Source: Candidatus Liberibacter europaeus
GTDB lineage: Bacteria > Pseudomonadota > Alphaproteobacteria > Rhizobiales > Rhizobiaceae
DNA: 61,517 nt
NCBI GenBank assembly: GCA_003045065.1
Contig: PSQJ01000003.1
Coordinates: 1-61,517, forward strand
Reading direction: 5' to 3'
Position 1 is the first letter of the stretch. Every line of letters begins with the position of its first letter. This document shows positions 36,566-47,137 of the stretch, piece after piece. The notes under the pieces were generated by a model, which saw nothing but the letters and a program-made list of their open reading frames with translations, was not told the origin of the DNA and made no database searches. Both the position numbers and the translations under genes were made by a program.

Positions 36566-37567
36566 TTATTCTGATGATAATTTACGCAGCTTCTTTACAT
36601 TGACATTATGATCTTGAAGACTTTTAGAAAACAAATGACCACCCATACCATCACTTACAAAATATAAATCATCGCTTTGTAATGGATTCGCAACAGCCTC
36701 CAAAGACAAACGACTTGGATTGGATATAGCAGTTGGAGGCAAACCATTTATCATATAACTATTGTAAGGTGTTTTTTTAATGACATCATTATGATTGATT
36801 CTCCTGTCTAATAAGTTATAGTTGCCATCACAAACATCATAAGCAATAGTTGAATCAGATTGAAGTCTTATCCCCTTCAATAAACGATTTATAAACACAG
36901 CCGCTATATGACTACGTTCATCTGCACGAGATGTCTCTTTTTCAACAATAGATGCAAGAATAACCAAATCTTCCTTGTTTTTTATCGGAATATTTGTATT
37001 GCGATTAGCCCAAACATCATCAACAATTTTTTTCTGTGCTAGTATTGCTTGCTCTATAATTTCTAAACGATGTGTCCCCAAAGGAAATAGATATGTATTT
37101 GGACATAAACAACCTTCACGAGGAAGTTCAGAGGGTAACTCACCTACTAGAAAAGGATTATCTTTTAATCTTTGAAAAATCTGCTTTACTGTAAATCCTT
37201 CAGGAAAAGAAATTGAATGGAGAAAAATCTTACCATAAGTCATTTGTTCTGCAATTTGAGACATAGAAGAACCAGCTTCTACTTTATATTCCCCTGCTTT
37301 TAAAACCTGAGATGATCCTAAACGAAATCTCGTAACATAGTGGAATATGCGTAAATCATCTATCATTCCATTACGAAACAAATCATTTGAAATATCTCGC
37401 AATGACATACCATTTCGTATAAGAATAATAGAATTAATTTCCAATGGACCTTTTTTGTTATAGCTGATAATTGCGTAATAATAAAATCCAATTCCAAATA
37501 TCAGTACAATCAGCAACATAATTGCAACTGTGAAAAAAAATATGAATTTAAACCAGATAGCTCTCAA
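36566..37567 (-). CDS. mltG: Endolytic murein transglycosylase MltG
   Basis: A 333-aa inner-membrane YceG-family enzyme that ends peptidoglycan strand growth. One N-terminal helix (FIFFFTVAIMLLIVLIFGIGF), then a periplasmic domain with the catalytic Glu in ASIVEKETSRADER and the typical PTAISNPSRLSLEA. Likely starts at TTG 37567. It is last of fabD-fabG-acpP-fabF-mltG on this strand, 106 bases after fabF. Confidence 0.93.
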   Translation of the reverse strand: MRAIWFKFIFFFTVAIMLLIVLIFGIGFYYYAIISYNKKGPLEINSIILIRNGMSLRDISNDLFRNGMIDDLRIFHYVTRFRLGSSQVLKAGEYKVEAGSSMSQIAEQMTYGKIFLHSISFPEGFTVKQIFQRLKDNPFLVGELPSELPREGCLCPNTYLFPLGTHRLEIIEQAILAQKKIVDDVWANRNTNIPIKNKEDLVILASIVEKETSRADERSHIAAVFINRLLKGIRLQSDSTIAYDVCDGNYNLLDRRINHNDVIKKTPYNSYMINGLPPTAISNPSRLSLEAVANPLQSDDLYFVSDGMGGHLFSKSLQDHNVNVKKLRKLSSE

Positions 37568-37673
37568 GAAACATAAATCCTGTCAACGTATATTTACTGA
37601 AAACATAGAATAATAAAAATCAAATTTTGCTACCAAAAATAAATTAAGCAGTATAAATCATATTAAGATTCTA

Positions 37674-38939
37674 TTAATCACTCAATCCTTTAAAAAGCAA
37701 GCTAACATTGGTTCCACCAAAACCAAAAGAATTTGACATAGCAACATTAACGTTCCTATTTCTTGCCTTATAAGGAACAAGATCTATTAAAGTTTCCCTA
37801 ACTGGATCATCAAGATTAAGCGTTGGAGGAACAATATTATCACGAATAGCAAGATTGCAGATAGCAGATTCAACTGCTCCCGCAGCCCCAAGAAGATGTC
37901 CAATAGCAGATTTTGTTGAAGACATAGAAACCTTATGGCAATGTTCTCCCATTAATCTCTCTACAGCACCAAGTTCTATCACATCAGCTAACGTAGATGT
38001 TCCATGAGCATTTATATAATCCAAATCACCAAGATGCAAATTAGCACGGGAAATGGCAGCTTTCATACAACGGTACGCACCATTGCCATCTTCAGGCGGA
38101 GAAGTGATGTGAAAAGCATCACCCGAAAGACCATATCCAATTAATTCAGAATAAATCTTCGCATTACGAGCCTTAGCATGCTCAAGCTCTTCTAAAATCA
38201 AAGCCCCTGCTCCCTCGCCCATAACAAATCCATCTCTGCGTTTATCAAATGGCCTAGAAGCTATGCTTGGATTATCATTAAACCGAGTTGAAAGTGCTTT
38301 ACACGCAGCAAAGCTAGCAATACCTAAACGACAAATAGTAGACTCAGCTCCACCAGCAACCATAACATCTGCATCACCATAAGCAATAAGACGAAATGCA
38401 TCACCAATTGCATGTGAACCACTAGAACAAGCTGTAGTAACTGAGTGATTTGGCCCTCTCAACTTATGACGAATAGAAATATTACCAGACAAAAGACTAA
38501 TAATAGTTCCTGGAACTGTAAAAGGAGAAATTCTCCGCGGACCGCTATCACGAAGAATATAACTGCTCTCTACTATCTTATTAAGCCCCCCCATACCTGA
38601 TCCAAACACAACCCCCGCAGAATCGTGATCTTTTTCAGTCTTCGGAACCCAGCCAGAATCAGAAATAGCCATATCTGATGCGACCATACCGTATAAAATA
38701 AACTTATCAATTTTTCGACGTTCCTGAGGAGAGGTCCAATCATCAGGATTAAAAGTACCACAAGATCCGTCACCGACAGGAATAAACCCTGCAATTTTAG
38801 AAGCTAGATCTTCTACATCAATTTCTTTTCCTATGCGCCGTATCCCTACCTCGCCCGCAATAAGACGAGACCAGCTATATTCAGTCCCACATCCAAGAGG
38901 AGTGATCATCCCAATACCAGTTACAACCACACGCCGCAT
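37674..38939 (-). CDS. fabF: 3-oxoacyl-ACP synthase II
   Basis: A 421-aa condensing enzyme elongating fatty acids. The active Cys is in TACSSGSHAIG, His in NAHGTSTLAD, and Lys/His in KSAIGHLLGAAGAVE; the end NSFGFGGTNVSLLF is typical. It acts with AcpP, FabG and FabD encoded just upstream. Normal length. Confidence 0.97.
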   Translation of the reverse strand: MRRVVVTGIGMITPLGCGTEYSWSRLIAGEVGIRRIGKEIDVEDLASKIAGFIPVGDGSCGTFNPDDWTSPQERRKIDKFILYGMVASDMAISDSGWVPKTEKDHDSAGVVFGSGMGGLNKIVESSYILRDSGPRRISPFTVPGTIISLLSGNISIRHKLRGPNHSVTTACSSGSHAIGDAFRLIAYGDADVMVAGGAESTICRLGIASFAACKALSTRFNDNPSIASRPFDKRRDGFVMGEGAGALILEELEHAKARNAKIYSELIGYGLSGDAFHITSPPEDGNGAYRCMKAAISRANLHLGDLDYINAHGTSTLADVIELGAVERLMGEHCHKVSMSSTKSAIGHLLGAAGAVESAICNLAIRDNIVPPTLNLDDPVRETLIDLVPYKARNRNVNVAMSNSFGFGGTNVSLLFKGLSD

Positions 38940-39054
38940 GCTTTTAACCCATCCTCAAAAAACATTACAAAACAAGCAAAACGCAACAAAAAAACTCGGT
39001 TAAAACATTATTGTAAATTTATTAACTCAAACAAATATAACGCTCACAATACTG

Positions 39055-39333
39055 TTAATCGCCCTTTGATGCATTCATTTCTATTTTCTTAGTTATAAAT
39101 TTTACAGCATCCCCGACAGTTAAAATCGTATTAGATGCCTCTTCTTCAATACTAATACCAAATTTTTCCTCAAAAGCCATAACAATCTCAACAGTATCAA
39201 GAGAGTCTGCTCCTAGATCCTCTATAAAACGAGAACTTTCCACGATTGTTTGGGGATCAACGTTAAGATGTTGAGCAACCATACTCTTTACGAGATCTAA
39301 AACATTATCAGTATTAGCAATATTATCAGTCAT
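39055..39333 (-). CDS. acpP: Acyl carrier protein
   Basis: A 92-aa acidic four-helix protein with the phosphopantetheine serine in GADSLDTVEIVMAFEEKFG. It carries growing acyl chains. A C-terminal extension of about 10 residues (EMNASKGD) goes beyond the usual 78-80. Located between fabG and fabF. Confidence 0.97.
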   Translation of the reverse strand: MTDNIANTDNVLDLVKSMVAQHLNVDPQTIVESSRFIEDLGADSLDTVEIVMAFEEKFGISIEEEASNTILTVGDAVKFITKKIEMNASKGD

Positions 39334-39579
39334 ACCTATCAGTTATTTCCTCTTTTTTTGATCTATTTAAAAACTAAACACAAAAAGCCCCAAAAGGCCA
39401 CAATCCACCATTTATCCCAATACACAATCCTAATGTCAACCTAAACTATACGCTAATACAAGAAAAAATATGGAAAAATATAAATCAAATTAAACTAACA
39501 AACCACAATACCAACACAACCTAAAAACAGGTATAATTTATAATAACATAATATCATGTAACGACAAACCATTGCCAAT

Positions 39580-40326
39580 TCAAATCATAGACATTCCACC
39601 ATTAACGTGAATGGTCTGTCCGGTGATGTAAGAGGACTCTGAAGACGCCAAATAAAGGACAGCTGAAGCAACTTCTTCAGCAGTGCCCATACGATTTGTA
39701 GGTATAGAAGAAATTATTTTATCCTTTAGCTCATCAGACAAACCAGAGGTCATATCACTCCCTATAAAACCAGGAGCCACACAATTGACTGTTACTTGAC
39801 GTTTAGCTGTTTCCTTAGCAAGAGCCTTAGAAAAACCTACGAGTCCAGCTTTTGCAGAACAGTAATTGACTTGCCCACCATTCCCTGTAAATCCTACAAC
39901 AGACGTTATATTGATAACGCGACCAAAACGGTTTTTAAGCATCATAGAAATCAACCTGCGCGTCAAAATAAAAGGAACCGTCAAATTAAGAAACAAAACA
40001 TCATCCCAATGTTCATCCGTTAAACGCAAAAATAGTGAGTCTTTGACAATCCCTGCGTTATTCACAAGGATATCAACAGCTCCTATCTCCGAACAAATCC
40101 TGTCAGCAAAATCTGCCACAGATGCACGATCGGAAAACTTTGACGTAAGCAACTTGATGCGATCATCATCATCACCAAATTGCAAAGCAACCCTTTCTAA
40201 TTTATCTTGGGAAGTACCATGCAATCCAACAAAAGCACCTTGTCTATGCAAAGCCTTAGCAATTGCAAAACCAATGCTGCCACTAGCACCCGTAACCAAC
40301 GCTTTTTTTCCAGTTAAATCAAACAT
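39580..40326 (-). CDS. fabG: 3-oxoacyl-ACP reductase
   Basis: A 248-aa NADPH-dependent short-chain dehydrogenase. Cofactor motif TGASGSIGFAIA, NNAG, catalytic Ser in NITSVVG, and the Tyr-Lys pair in YCSAK. C-terminal SYITGQTIHVNGGMSM is typical of FabG. It starts 9 bases after the fabD stop. Confidence 0.97.
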   Translation of the reverse strand: MFDLTGKKALVTGASGSIGFAIAKALHRQGAFVGLHGTSQDKLERVALQFGDDDDRIKLLTSKFSDRASVADFADRICSEIGAVDILVNNAGIVKDSLFLRLTDEHWDDVLFLNLTVPFILTRRLISMMLKNRFGRVINITSVVGFTGNGGQVNYCSAKAGLVGFSKALAKETAKRQVTVNCVAPGFIGSDMTSGLSDELKDKIISSIPTNRMGTAEEVASAVLYLASSESSYITGQTIHVNGGMSMI

Positions 40327-40335
40327 ACAAACACC

Positions 40336-41280
40336 CTAACCAATTATATCTCTCAATGCAACGTCTATATCTTCAATAGAATTAATAGAAATAGCAGAAA
40401 TAGATTTGTCAATTCGCCTAGCAAGACCTGTTAATACCTTTCCAGAACCTATCTCATAAACACTGGTGATACCATGATCTACAAACCATTGTATAGTCTC
40501 CCTCCAACGAACCCTACATGTCACCTGATTGACCAATAGCTCAGAAATTTGACCAATATCAGAAATTGGACTCGCACATACATTAGGCAATATAGGAACA
40601 ACAGGATCTTTTTTCTGTATTTGTGATAACATGCTTTTCATCACTTGAGCAGCAGGAAGCATCAAAGAAGAATGAAAGGGAGCAGATACAGGCAAAAAAA
40701 CAGCCCGCTTAGCACCTCTTTTGAGACAAGAATCAACTGCATAATTAACAGCATCTTTCAAACCAGAAATCACTATTTGATTTCCGCCATTATCATTTGC
40801 AATCTGACATACACCGATTGCAGAATGTTGGGTACAAATAGCATCTACCTCAGCAATATCAAGACCAATAATAGCAGCCATTGCCCCTAATCCTTGAGGT
40901 ACAGCTTCCTGCATAGACTTTCCACGTTCACGAACTAATCTAATAGTATCAGACAAAGAAAATGACTTTGCAGCACAAAGAGCTGTATATTCTCCTAAAG
41001 AATGCCCAGCAACATAGTCTACATGTCTATCAATACATAAACCACCTTTTTCCATAACACGAATCAATGCCATAGAAACTGCTGCTAGAGCTGGTTGAGC
41101 ATTACACGTAGCAGTTAATACTTCCTGCGGACCTTTCCAAATCAAGTCTGATAGATTCTGATTTATAGCATGATCCGCCTCTTCAAAAACCAATCTAGCC
41201 TCTGGAAAAGCTTTATATAGCTCATGTCCCATTCCAACTATTTGACTGCCCTGCCCTGGGAAAGTTAATGCTATAGCCAT
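40336..41280 (-). CDS. fabD: Malonyl-CoA:ACP transacylase
   Basis: A 314-aa transacylase loading malonyl groups on AcpP. FPGQGSQIVGMG, nucleophile Ser in GHSLGEYTAL and His in APFHSSLM are intact. ATG 41280 gives the standard N-terminus AIALTFPGQGSQ; the in-frame TTG at 41295 has AGG only 2 bases upstream. First gene of the fatty-acid cluster. Confidence 0.95.
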   Translation of the reverse strand: MAIALTFPGQGSQIVGMGHELYKAFPEARLVFEEADHAINQNLSDLIWKGPQEVLTATCNAQPALAAVSMALIRVMEKGGLCIDRHVDYVAGHSLGEYTALCAAKSFSLSDTIRLVRERGKSMQEAVPQGLGAMAAIIGLDIAEVDAICTQHSAIGVCQIANDNGGNQIVISGLKDAVNYAVDSCLKRGAKRAVFLPVSAPFHSSLMLPAAQVMKSMLSQIQKKDPVVPILPNVCASPISDIGQISELLVNQVTCRVRWRETIQWFVDHGITSVYEIGSGKVLTGLARRIDKSISAISINSIEDIDVALRDIIG

Positions 41281-42015
41281 ATGTAATATAAACAATCCTA
41301 TAATTAATGCTTATCGGTTAATTCAATATTCCAACCGGAAAATCAAGTAAAACGAGTATTAGCATGATCCAATCGCCCAAATACTTTTTCAAGTATCAAA
41401 CTAAAGTTTTATTCAAATTTAAAAAAATAAGCAATCAGCCTGCAACTTAAAAACGAACAATCCTTCCTTCAACTAAAAATATGGTTCGTATTCAAAACAT
41501 CATCGTGAATAAATACAAATAAAAAATGATTTTAACAAATATTTTAACAAATTATGTACAATCATTTAAAGCCATAATTATTTGTAAGATAACACACAAA
41601 ATTACTGGTTTTAATTGCTTTAAATAATTACCCCCAACTTTTAAACTCAATTGCTGGAATCGAGTTAAACAAATACAGGAAAATTTTAAAAAACAGGAAC
41701 TTTGGCTTTCTAAATAACAGAAAATCACGAATCAATTAAGGATATTAAGGCGATAAATTTTAATTTCTGACCAAATGAATAATTTTGATAATTATTACAT
41801 CACAATGTGCTTATAAAATGCTTCAATAAATATCATTTTTTATAAATAAAAAAAAATTAGATTTGATCAAATATAATATTGAAAATAGATGGTTTTTGTT
41901 AAAAAAATATCAATTGCGATAATCATATATTGAAATAACACCATACGTTGCTTGACTGACTATTTTGAAAAATGTTAGCAAAATCTTAAGGATTGTATTT
42001 TGAGGAAAAACAGAG
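41281..42015. other. 735-bp divergent spacer between fabD and the metal transporter
   Basis: Very AT-rich with no supportable gene. It should hold promoters for both directions. A TTGACT lies near 41952, but no good -10 follows. No clear Fur/Mur/Zur-type palindrome was recognised by eye. Confidence 0.35.
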
Positions 42016-42906
42016 ATGCACTATTACCTGTCGCGCTTTTTGTTCGCATGTTTAATGATTTTTCCAGCATCATCTTTGGCCGAACAACAAAAAAAGGTGG
42101 TACTATCAAGCTTTTCCATAATTGCGGATATGACTCAAAATGTTGCTAAGGATTTAGTTACTGTCATCTCGTTGGTTCCGCCTGGAACTGATGCTCATAC
42201 TTATCAAGCAACTCCTTCAGATGCAATTAAAATACAAAAAGCTGATATTGTATTGTGCAATGGGTTAAATCTTGAAGGAAGTTTTATAAAATATTTTACG
42301 AACCGAGAAAACACTAGAGTTATTACGGTTAGCGACGGCGTTAAACCAATCAGTGTATCAGATAAAAGTGATGGAAGTGATCCTAATCCGCATGCTTGGA
42401 TGTCTGTTAAAAATGCAATGATATATATCCAAAATATTCGTAAAGCTTTAGAGGAAATAGATCCCGAACATGCTGCCGAATACGAGAGAAACGCGAAGGC
42501 ATATGAAGAGGAAATTGTCAGAACCATATTGCCTTTCAAATCCAAAATTGATAGCATTGATCCGAACAATCGTTGGTTAGTTACTAGCGAAGGATGTATG
42601 GTATATCTAGCAGAGTATTTTGGATTAAAATCGTTATATCTGTGGCCAATAACATCCGATTCTGAAAGAAGTCCTTCTCAAATTAGAGAGGTAATAAAGC
42701 AGATGCGCAAGCATAAGATTAAGTTCATTTTTTCAGAGAGCACAAATTCTGACCAACCGGCCAAACAAGTAGCTTATGAAGCTAAAGCTTCATACGGTGG
42801 GGTTTTATATGTCGATACTCTAAGCAAGCCGGAAGGGCCAGCGCCTACTTATTTGAAATTGCTCACAATAACTCTTAAAACCATTACGGATCGTTTGACG
42901 ACATGA
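42016..42906 (+). CDS. sitA: Manganese/iron ABC transporter substrate-binding protein (SitA-like)
   Basis: A 296-aa periplasmic cluster A-I binding protein with signal peptide (LFACLMIFPASSLAEQ). Metal ligands are visible as His in TDAHTYQ, His in NPHAWM, Glu in FSESTNSD and Asp in YVDTLSKPEG. A His-His-Glu-Asp set and the lack of a His-rich loop indicate Mn/Fe rather than Zn binding (family knowledge). GAGGAAAAACAGAG precedes the ATG. It overlaps the ATPase gene (ATGA). Confidence 0.9.
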   Translation: MHYYLSRFLFACLMIFPASSLAEQQKKVVLSSFSIIADMTQNVAKDLVTVISLVPPGTDAHTYQATPSDAIKIQKADIVLCNGLNLEGSFIKYFTNRENTRVITVSDGVKPISVSDKSDGSDPNPHAWMSVKNAMIYIQNIRKALEEIDPEHAAEYERNAKAYEEEIVRTILPFKSKIDSIDPNNRWLVTSEGCMVYLAEYFGLKSLYLWPITSDSERSPSQIREVIKQMRKHKIKFIFSESTNSDQPAKQVAYEAKASYGGVLYVDTLSKPEGPAPTYLKLLTITLKTITDRLTT

Positions 42907-43682
42907 CAGAAAACACAGCCAAAATAGAACAAGGTTTAAAAGTAAAAAATGTTTCGGTAACATATCGTAATGGATATAGTGCTCTGCGAAATGTAAGTTT
43001 TTTTATCCCCAAAAAAACAATAACTGCATTGATAGGAATGAATGGAGCAGGAAAATCAACATTATTCCAAGCTATTATGGGATTTGTACCAATGGATGAG
43101 GGGTCTATATCTATTTTTGGTAAAACAGTGGAAGAATCTCTTAAAGGAAATATGATCGCATATATACCTCAAGTTGAGTCTATAGATTGGAATTTCCCAA
43201 TTCTAGTTGAAGAAGTTGTGATGATGGGACTGTATAAAAATATGGGATTTTTACGCATACCTTCAAAAAAAGATCGTGAGACCGTAATAGAAGCATTAGA
43301 AAGCGTAGGAATGGCTTTCATGCGGAAAAGACAAATTGGCGAACTTTCTATCGGGCAGCAAAAGCGTGTATTTATTGCCCGTGCTCTAGCTAAAAAGAGC
43401 AAAATAATCATTTTGGACGAACCATTCGCAGCTATAGACTTTAAAACAGAACGAGAAATAATTTCTCTTCTGCAAACGTTAAAAAACGATGATAGTACGA
43501 TATTAATTTCTACGCATAATATCAACTCTGTCCCAGCGTTTTGTGATTGTACAATTTTTCTAAACAAGCGAGTGATCGCATATGGTGAAACGCATGACGT
43601 ATTTAGCTCAAATAATATTCAAGAAACATTCGGAGATTCGATAGATATTCCAGCCAACGAATATAACCCAGTATGTATGTGA
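42903..43682 (+). CDS. sitB: Metal ABC transporter ATPase (SitB-like)
   Basis: A 259-aa ATP-binding subunit. Walker A GMNGAGKST, Q-loop YIPQVESIDWNFP typical of metal transporters, signature LSIGQQKRVFIARAL, and Walker B IILDEPFAAID. The ATG overlaps the sitA stop; the first permease begins 6 bases after its own stop. Confidence 0.94.
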   Translation: MTENTAKIEQGLKVKNVSVTYRNGYSALRNVSFFIPKKTITALIGMNGAGKSTLFQAIMGFVPMDEGSISIFGKTVEESLKGNMIAYIPQVESIDWNFPILVEEVVMMGLYKNMGFLRIPSKKDRETVIEALESVGMAFMRKRQIGELSIGQQKRVFIARALAKKSKIIILDEPFAAIDFKTEREIISLLQTLKNDDSTILISTHNINSVPAFCDCTIFLNKRVIAYGETHDVFSSNNIQETFGDSIDIPANEYNPVCM

Positions 43683-43688
43683 TCAATA

Positions 43689-44537
43689 GTGGTTAATTTG
43701 ATAAACATATATGAAGTTATTGATATACTGCTAGAGCCTTTTACATATGATTATATGAATACCGCTATTTGGATTAGCGCATTGATAGGATGTGTTGGTG
43801 GACTATTGTCGGCTTACATAATATTGAAAGGATGGTCTTCTATTGGGAATGGAATTTCGCATGCAATTTTACCTGGGATAGTTGTTTGCTATCAATTAAT
43901 GATACCGTTCTCTATCGGTGCTAGCATTGCGGGAATGTTGGCGACAGGCATGATGGTAATGATAAAAGAAAAGACAAAGCTAAAAGAAGATGTATCAATT
44001 GCTGTGGTCTACATATCCTTTTACTCCTTCGCCATGTTCATATTATCACTGTCGCCTACCTCTATAGACGTATACAATATTTTTTTAGGAAACGTACTTT
44101 CTATAAATAAATCTGATATCTTCCAAGTTTTAATAATAAGTTTATGTGTTTTATTAGTTATATCAATGAAATGGAGAGATTTTCTTCACATGTTCTTTGA
44201 TGAAGAACATGCTCGTTCAACGAAAATAAATATCCAATTTTTGAAAATGTTGTTTTTTACTTCACTTATTACCGCAATAGCTATTGGTTTCCAAACAGTT
44301 GGTATATTGCTTGTAGTAGCAACAGTAATCATACCTGGCGCTACCTCTAGCCTGATAGTCAAATCTTTTGGCAAATATCTTATTCTTAGTTCTTTAATTG
44401 GTGCTGCAAGTGGATTTATAGGTACTTATATCAGCTATTTTATAGATTGTAGCCCAGGTGGGATTGTGGTAATAACGCAGATCTTCTTGTTTTTACTGTC
44501 TATTATATTATTTCCTAAACGGGGCAAAGCGTTCTAG
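43689..44537 (+). CDS. sitC: Metal ABC transporter permease (SitC-like)
   Basis: A 282-aa ABC-3 family permease, about eight helices. Typical GGLLSAYIILKGWSSIGNGI and SHAILPGIVV near the start and VGILLVVATVIIPGATSSL late. GTG start. Together with the next gene it forms the two-permease channel of Sit systems. Confidence 0.92.
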   Translation: MVNLINIYEVIDILLEPFTYDYMNTAIWISALIGCVGGLLSAYIILKGWSSIGNGISHAILPGIVVCYQLMIPFSIGASIAGMLATGMMVMIKEKTKLKEDVSIAVVYISFYSFAMFILSLSPTSIDVYNIFLGNVLSINKSDIFQVLIISLCVLLVISMKWRDFLHMFFDEEHARSTKINIQFLKMLFFTSLITAIAIGFQTVGILLVVATVIIPGATSSLIVKSFGKYLILSSLIGAASGFIGTYISYFIDCSPGGIVVITQIFLFLLSIILFPKRGKAF

Positions 44538-44583
44538 ATTCAAATGCTATGGTGATCTTACATATCATAAAGAGGATTTTTTT

Positions 44584-45426
44584 ATGAATAACATTATTGA
44601 TTATGCTGTTTTACCATTACAATTTCCCGCAATTCAAAATAGTTTCTTAATTGGAATGATAGTTGTAATACCTATGGCAATTTTATCGTGTTTCGTTATC
44701 CTAAAAAAACAATCTTTTGTAGGTGAAGCTATTTCACATTCAGTCTTACCTGGAATTGTTGTAGCTCATGTGATTGGACTTCCATTAGAGATAGGAGCTT
44801 TTATTGCAGGTATGATATGTACATTATCCGCAGGATATCTTAAAGAAAAAAGTCATTTTCAAGAGGACATATTACTAAGCTTAGTATTCTCTGGAATGTT
44901 CGCAATCGGAACAATTCTAATGTTAAAAGTAAAAAGCTCAATTCATTTTAACCATATATTATTAGGCGATATGTTTGGAATTTCTAAATCAGATATTATA
45001 ATAACAGGTATTTTCTCGCTTATTTCTATATCTTTTTTACTTTTGAAAAGAAATGATCTTCTTCTAATAATATTTGATCCACTTCATGCACGTTCTATTC
45101 AGATACCGGTTAAATTATTACATTATATTTTTTTAGTTATACTATCACTAGTTATTGTAATATCTTTAAAATCAATAGGAATTATACTTCCTCCTGCTGT
45201 ATTAGTACTTCCAGGAGCAACTGCCTTTCTTTTATCTAAACGCCATACAACAATGATATTAGTTTCTGTCGTTATTTCTGTACTATGCACTTTTCTGGGA
45301 ATATATATAAGTTTTTTCATAAACAGCGCATCTGCACCTACAATCGTAATGTTAATGGTGATTTGCTTTGTATTTAGCTATTTTTATTCAATTAGCAAGA
45401 AAAAAACTAAAAGAAATACTGCTTAA
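44584..45426 (+). CDS. sitD: Metal ABC transporter permease (SitD-like)
   Basis: A 280-aa ABC-3 permease, paralogue of the preceding one (shared SHSVLPGIVVAHVIG and LVLPGATAFLL motifs). AAAGAGGA precedes the ATG. Two different permeases are characteristic of SitABCD Mn/Fe importers and unlike ZnuABC, which has one. Last gene of the operon. Confidence 0.92.
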   Translation: MNNIIDYAVLPLQFPAIQNSFLIGMIVVIPMAILSCFVILKKQSFVGEAISHSVLPGIVVAHVIGLPLEIGAFIAGMICTLSAGYLKEKSHFQEDILLSLVFSGMFAIGTILMLKVKSSIHFNHILLGDMFGISKSDIIITGIFSLISISFLLLKRNDLLLIIFDPLHARSIQIPVKLLHYIFLVILSLVIVISLKSIGIILPPAVLVLPGATAFLLSKRHTTMILVSVVISVLCTFLGIYISFFINSASAPTIVMLMVICFVFSYFYSISKKKTKRNTA

Positions 45427-46183
45427 ATCCTTTAAATATAAATACATCTCAAAAAGTATTAATATATTAAAAAGATATTCTCTCATGCAGAGCAACTTTT
45501 ACTATAAATCATAAAAATGGTGTTATTTATAAATGTAATTATAATCTAACAAATCATTTTCAAGAAGATAATTTCATAATGAAAAGCAGATCTTTGATTA
45601 AACCAACAATCAATTTTTCCTTATGTCTATGAAGAACATAATAAATACTAATACAATACGATTTTTGTACAATAGCAAAAACAGCTCTAAATCAGGTACT
45701 TAGACCGTCCCTACCACCTAATAATTACAATTATGAATAAAATTATAAAAATACTAATACAGATTTATGTACGGGTAATATTCCAAATCTACTAACACTG
45801 CTATTAATTAACTTTTAATAATTAGCTCTGTTTGAAAATGGAAAACGTATAAATTATAGCTGACTTTAAACATTAAATAGAGGAATTATTCTTCTAGTAT
45901 AATAAAAAACCATTAATCAATAATTGGTAAACGGACAAAAACAATCATTATGTCCTATAAAAAATAGTCAATACGTGTGAAAACAATAAATAGATATCAA
46001 AATGTAATATCCTCAATATTACTATAAGATAAAATAATCACCAAGCAGTAATTAAAACATGACAGACCCTATCGTTAACGAAAAGCAAACATAGTTCTAT
46101 AAACGATTTTACTATTTAAAAAAAATAACACAAAGCCATTACTTTACCTGAAACATTGATATTTTATTTCAAGCAAAATTAGA
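45427..46183. other. 757-bp non-coding stretch
   Basis: Between the convergent ends of sitD and the DUF2155 gene. AT-rich with stops in all frames. No gene, repeat or clear terminator recognised. Confidence 0.4.
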
Positions 46184-46696
46184 TCAAGTCACACTTTTAT
46201 CAGATTTATTATCAGAAATTTGAGGGGGGATATTTGAATTATCAGCAGTATTATTCTTATCATTATAAACACTTTTATCATTATTTCGATAAGAATTATC
46301 AATAGGATTTTTACATTTTATTAACCAAACATCATATATGGGATGATCAACGGCATTCATTGCGGGACTATCGGCAAACATCCAACCAGAAAAAATTGAG
46401 GAAGCTACTTCTTTTGTAGACATTTCAGAAATTTCTACAAAAGAATCTACTCGTGGGGATTCATGACCATCTCTTGAGTAACAAACTCTCGGCACTATTT
46501 TCAAAGATCTAAACTGAACACTTTTGTTGATCTCAACATCAAATTTCAAAACACGACTCGTAATCTTATCCATGGCAGCAAATTCAGCGATTCTATTTTC
46601 TAATCTAGCAGATTGTACAATCGTAGAACTCTCAACCAAAAAAAATAAGGTCAATAATAAAACTTTGTATCTCAACAAAATATCATTCAAAACCAT
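46184..46696 (-). CDS. DUF2155 family exported protein
   Basis: A 170-aa secreted protein. Signal-like start (LLTLFFLVESSTIVQSA), then the DUF2155 signature: AEFAAMDKITSRVLKFDVEI, FRSLKIVPRVCYSR, IFSGWMFADSPAMNAVDHP and YDVWLIKC with two Cys likely forming a disulfide. A Asn/Asp-rich tail follows. ATG 46696 is chosen over an upstream TTG. Alphaproteobacterial family of unknown role that usually sits next to the NDUFA12 homologue, as here. Confidence 0.88.
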   Translation of the reverse strand: MVLNDILLRYKVLLLTLFFLVESSTIVQSARLENRIAEFAAMDKITSRVLKFDVEINKSVQFRSLKIVPRVCYSRDGHESPRVDSFVEISEMSTKEVASSIFSGWMFADSPAMNAVDHPIYDVWLIKCKNPIDNSYRNNDKSVYNDKNNTADNSNIPPQISDNKSDKSVT

Positions 46697-46738
46697 TTCC
46701 TTATAAAAGAATACAAAGCGATTCAAAAAATTAACAAA

Positions 46739-47137
46739 TCAGGGAGACCAAGCTTTATAATCACCAGTCCACCTATTATCTCTTTTACCAACAGAACATC
46801 TATTTCGATGTGGATAATGAGCATCTGAAGAACCAGTGGAATTCATGCGATGTGACTTCTGCCAATCAAAAACCTTTTTATGTTCTTGCTCTTCAGGTAC
46901 ATCAATTCTACGATGATGAATCCATCCATGCCATACAGGAGGGATAGAAGAAGGATCTGTATATCCATTGTAAATAACCCAGCGACGTGGCAAGCCATAT
47001 GAAGTTTTTCCACCTTCATAATATGAATTTCCAAACTCGTCTTTACCAACATAGCAACCAGACCGCCAAGTAAAAAACCTTGTGCCTAATGTTTGACTAT
47101 TCCACCAAGTAAAAATCTGTAATAAAAAAGATCTCAT
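46739..47137 (-). CDS. NDUFA12/B17.2-like complex I accessory protein
   Basis: A 132-aa homologue of the mitochondrial complex I subunit NDUFA12, found in alphaproteobacteria. Motifs: TRFFTWRSGCYVGKDEFGN, YYEGG, RRWVIYNGY and IPPVWHGWIHHRRID. It binds near the Q module of NADH dehydrogenase (family knowledge). AGGAT 6 bases before the ATG. Neighbour DUF2155 downstream. Confidence 0.92.
   Translation of the reverse strand: MRSFLLQIFTWWNSQTLGTRFFTWRSGCYVGKDEFGNSYYEGGKTSYGLPRRWVIYNGYTDPSSIPPVWHGWIHHRRIDVPEEQEHKKVFDWQKSHRMNSTGSSDAHYPHRNRCSVGKRDNRWTGDYKAWSP

Noticed and set aside
42016..45426. Zinc (ZnuABC) transporter
   Set aside because: Third ligand is Glu, no His-rich loop, and two permeases are present, all pointing to the Mn/Fe Sit type.
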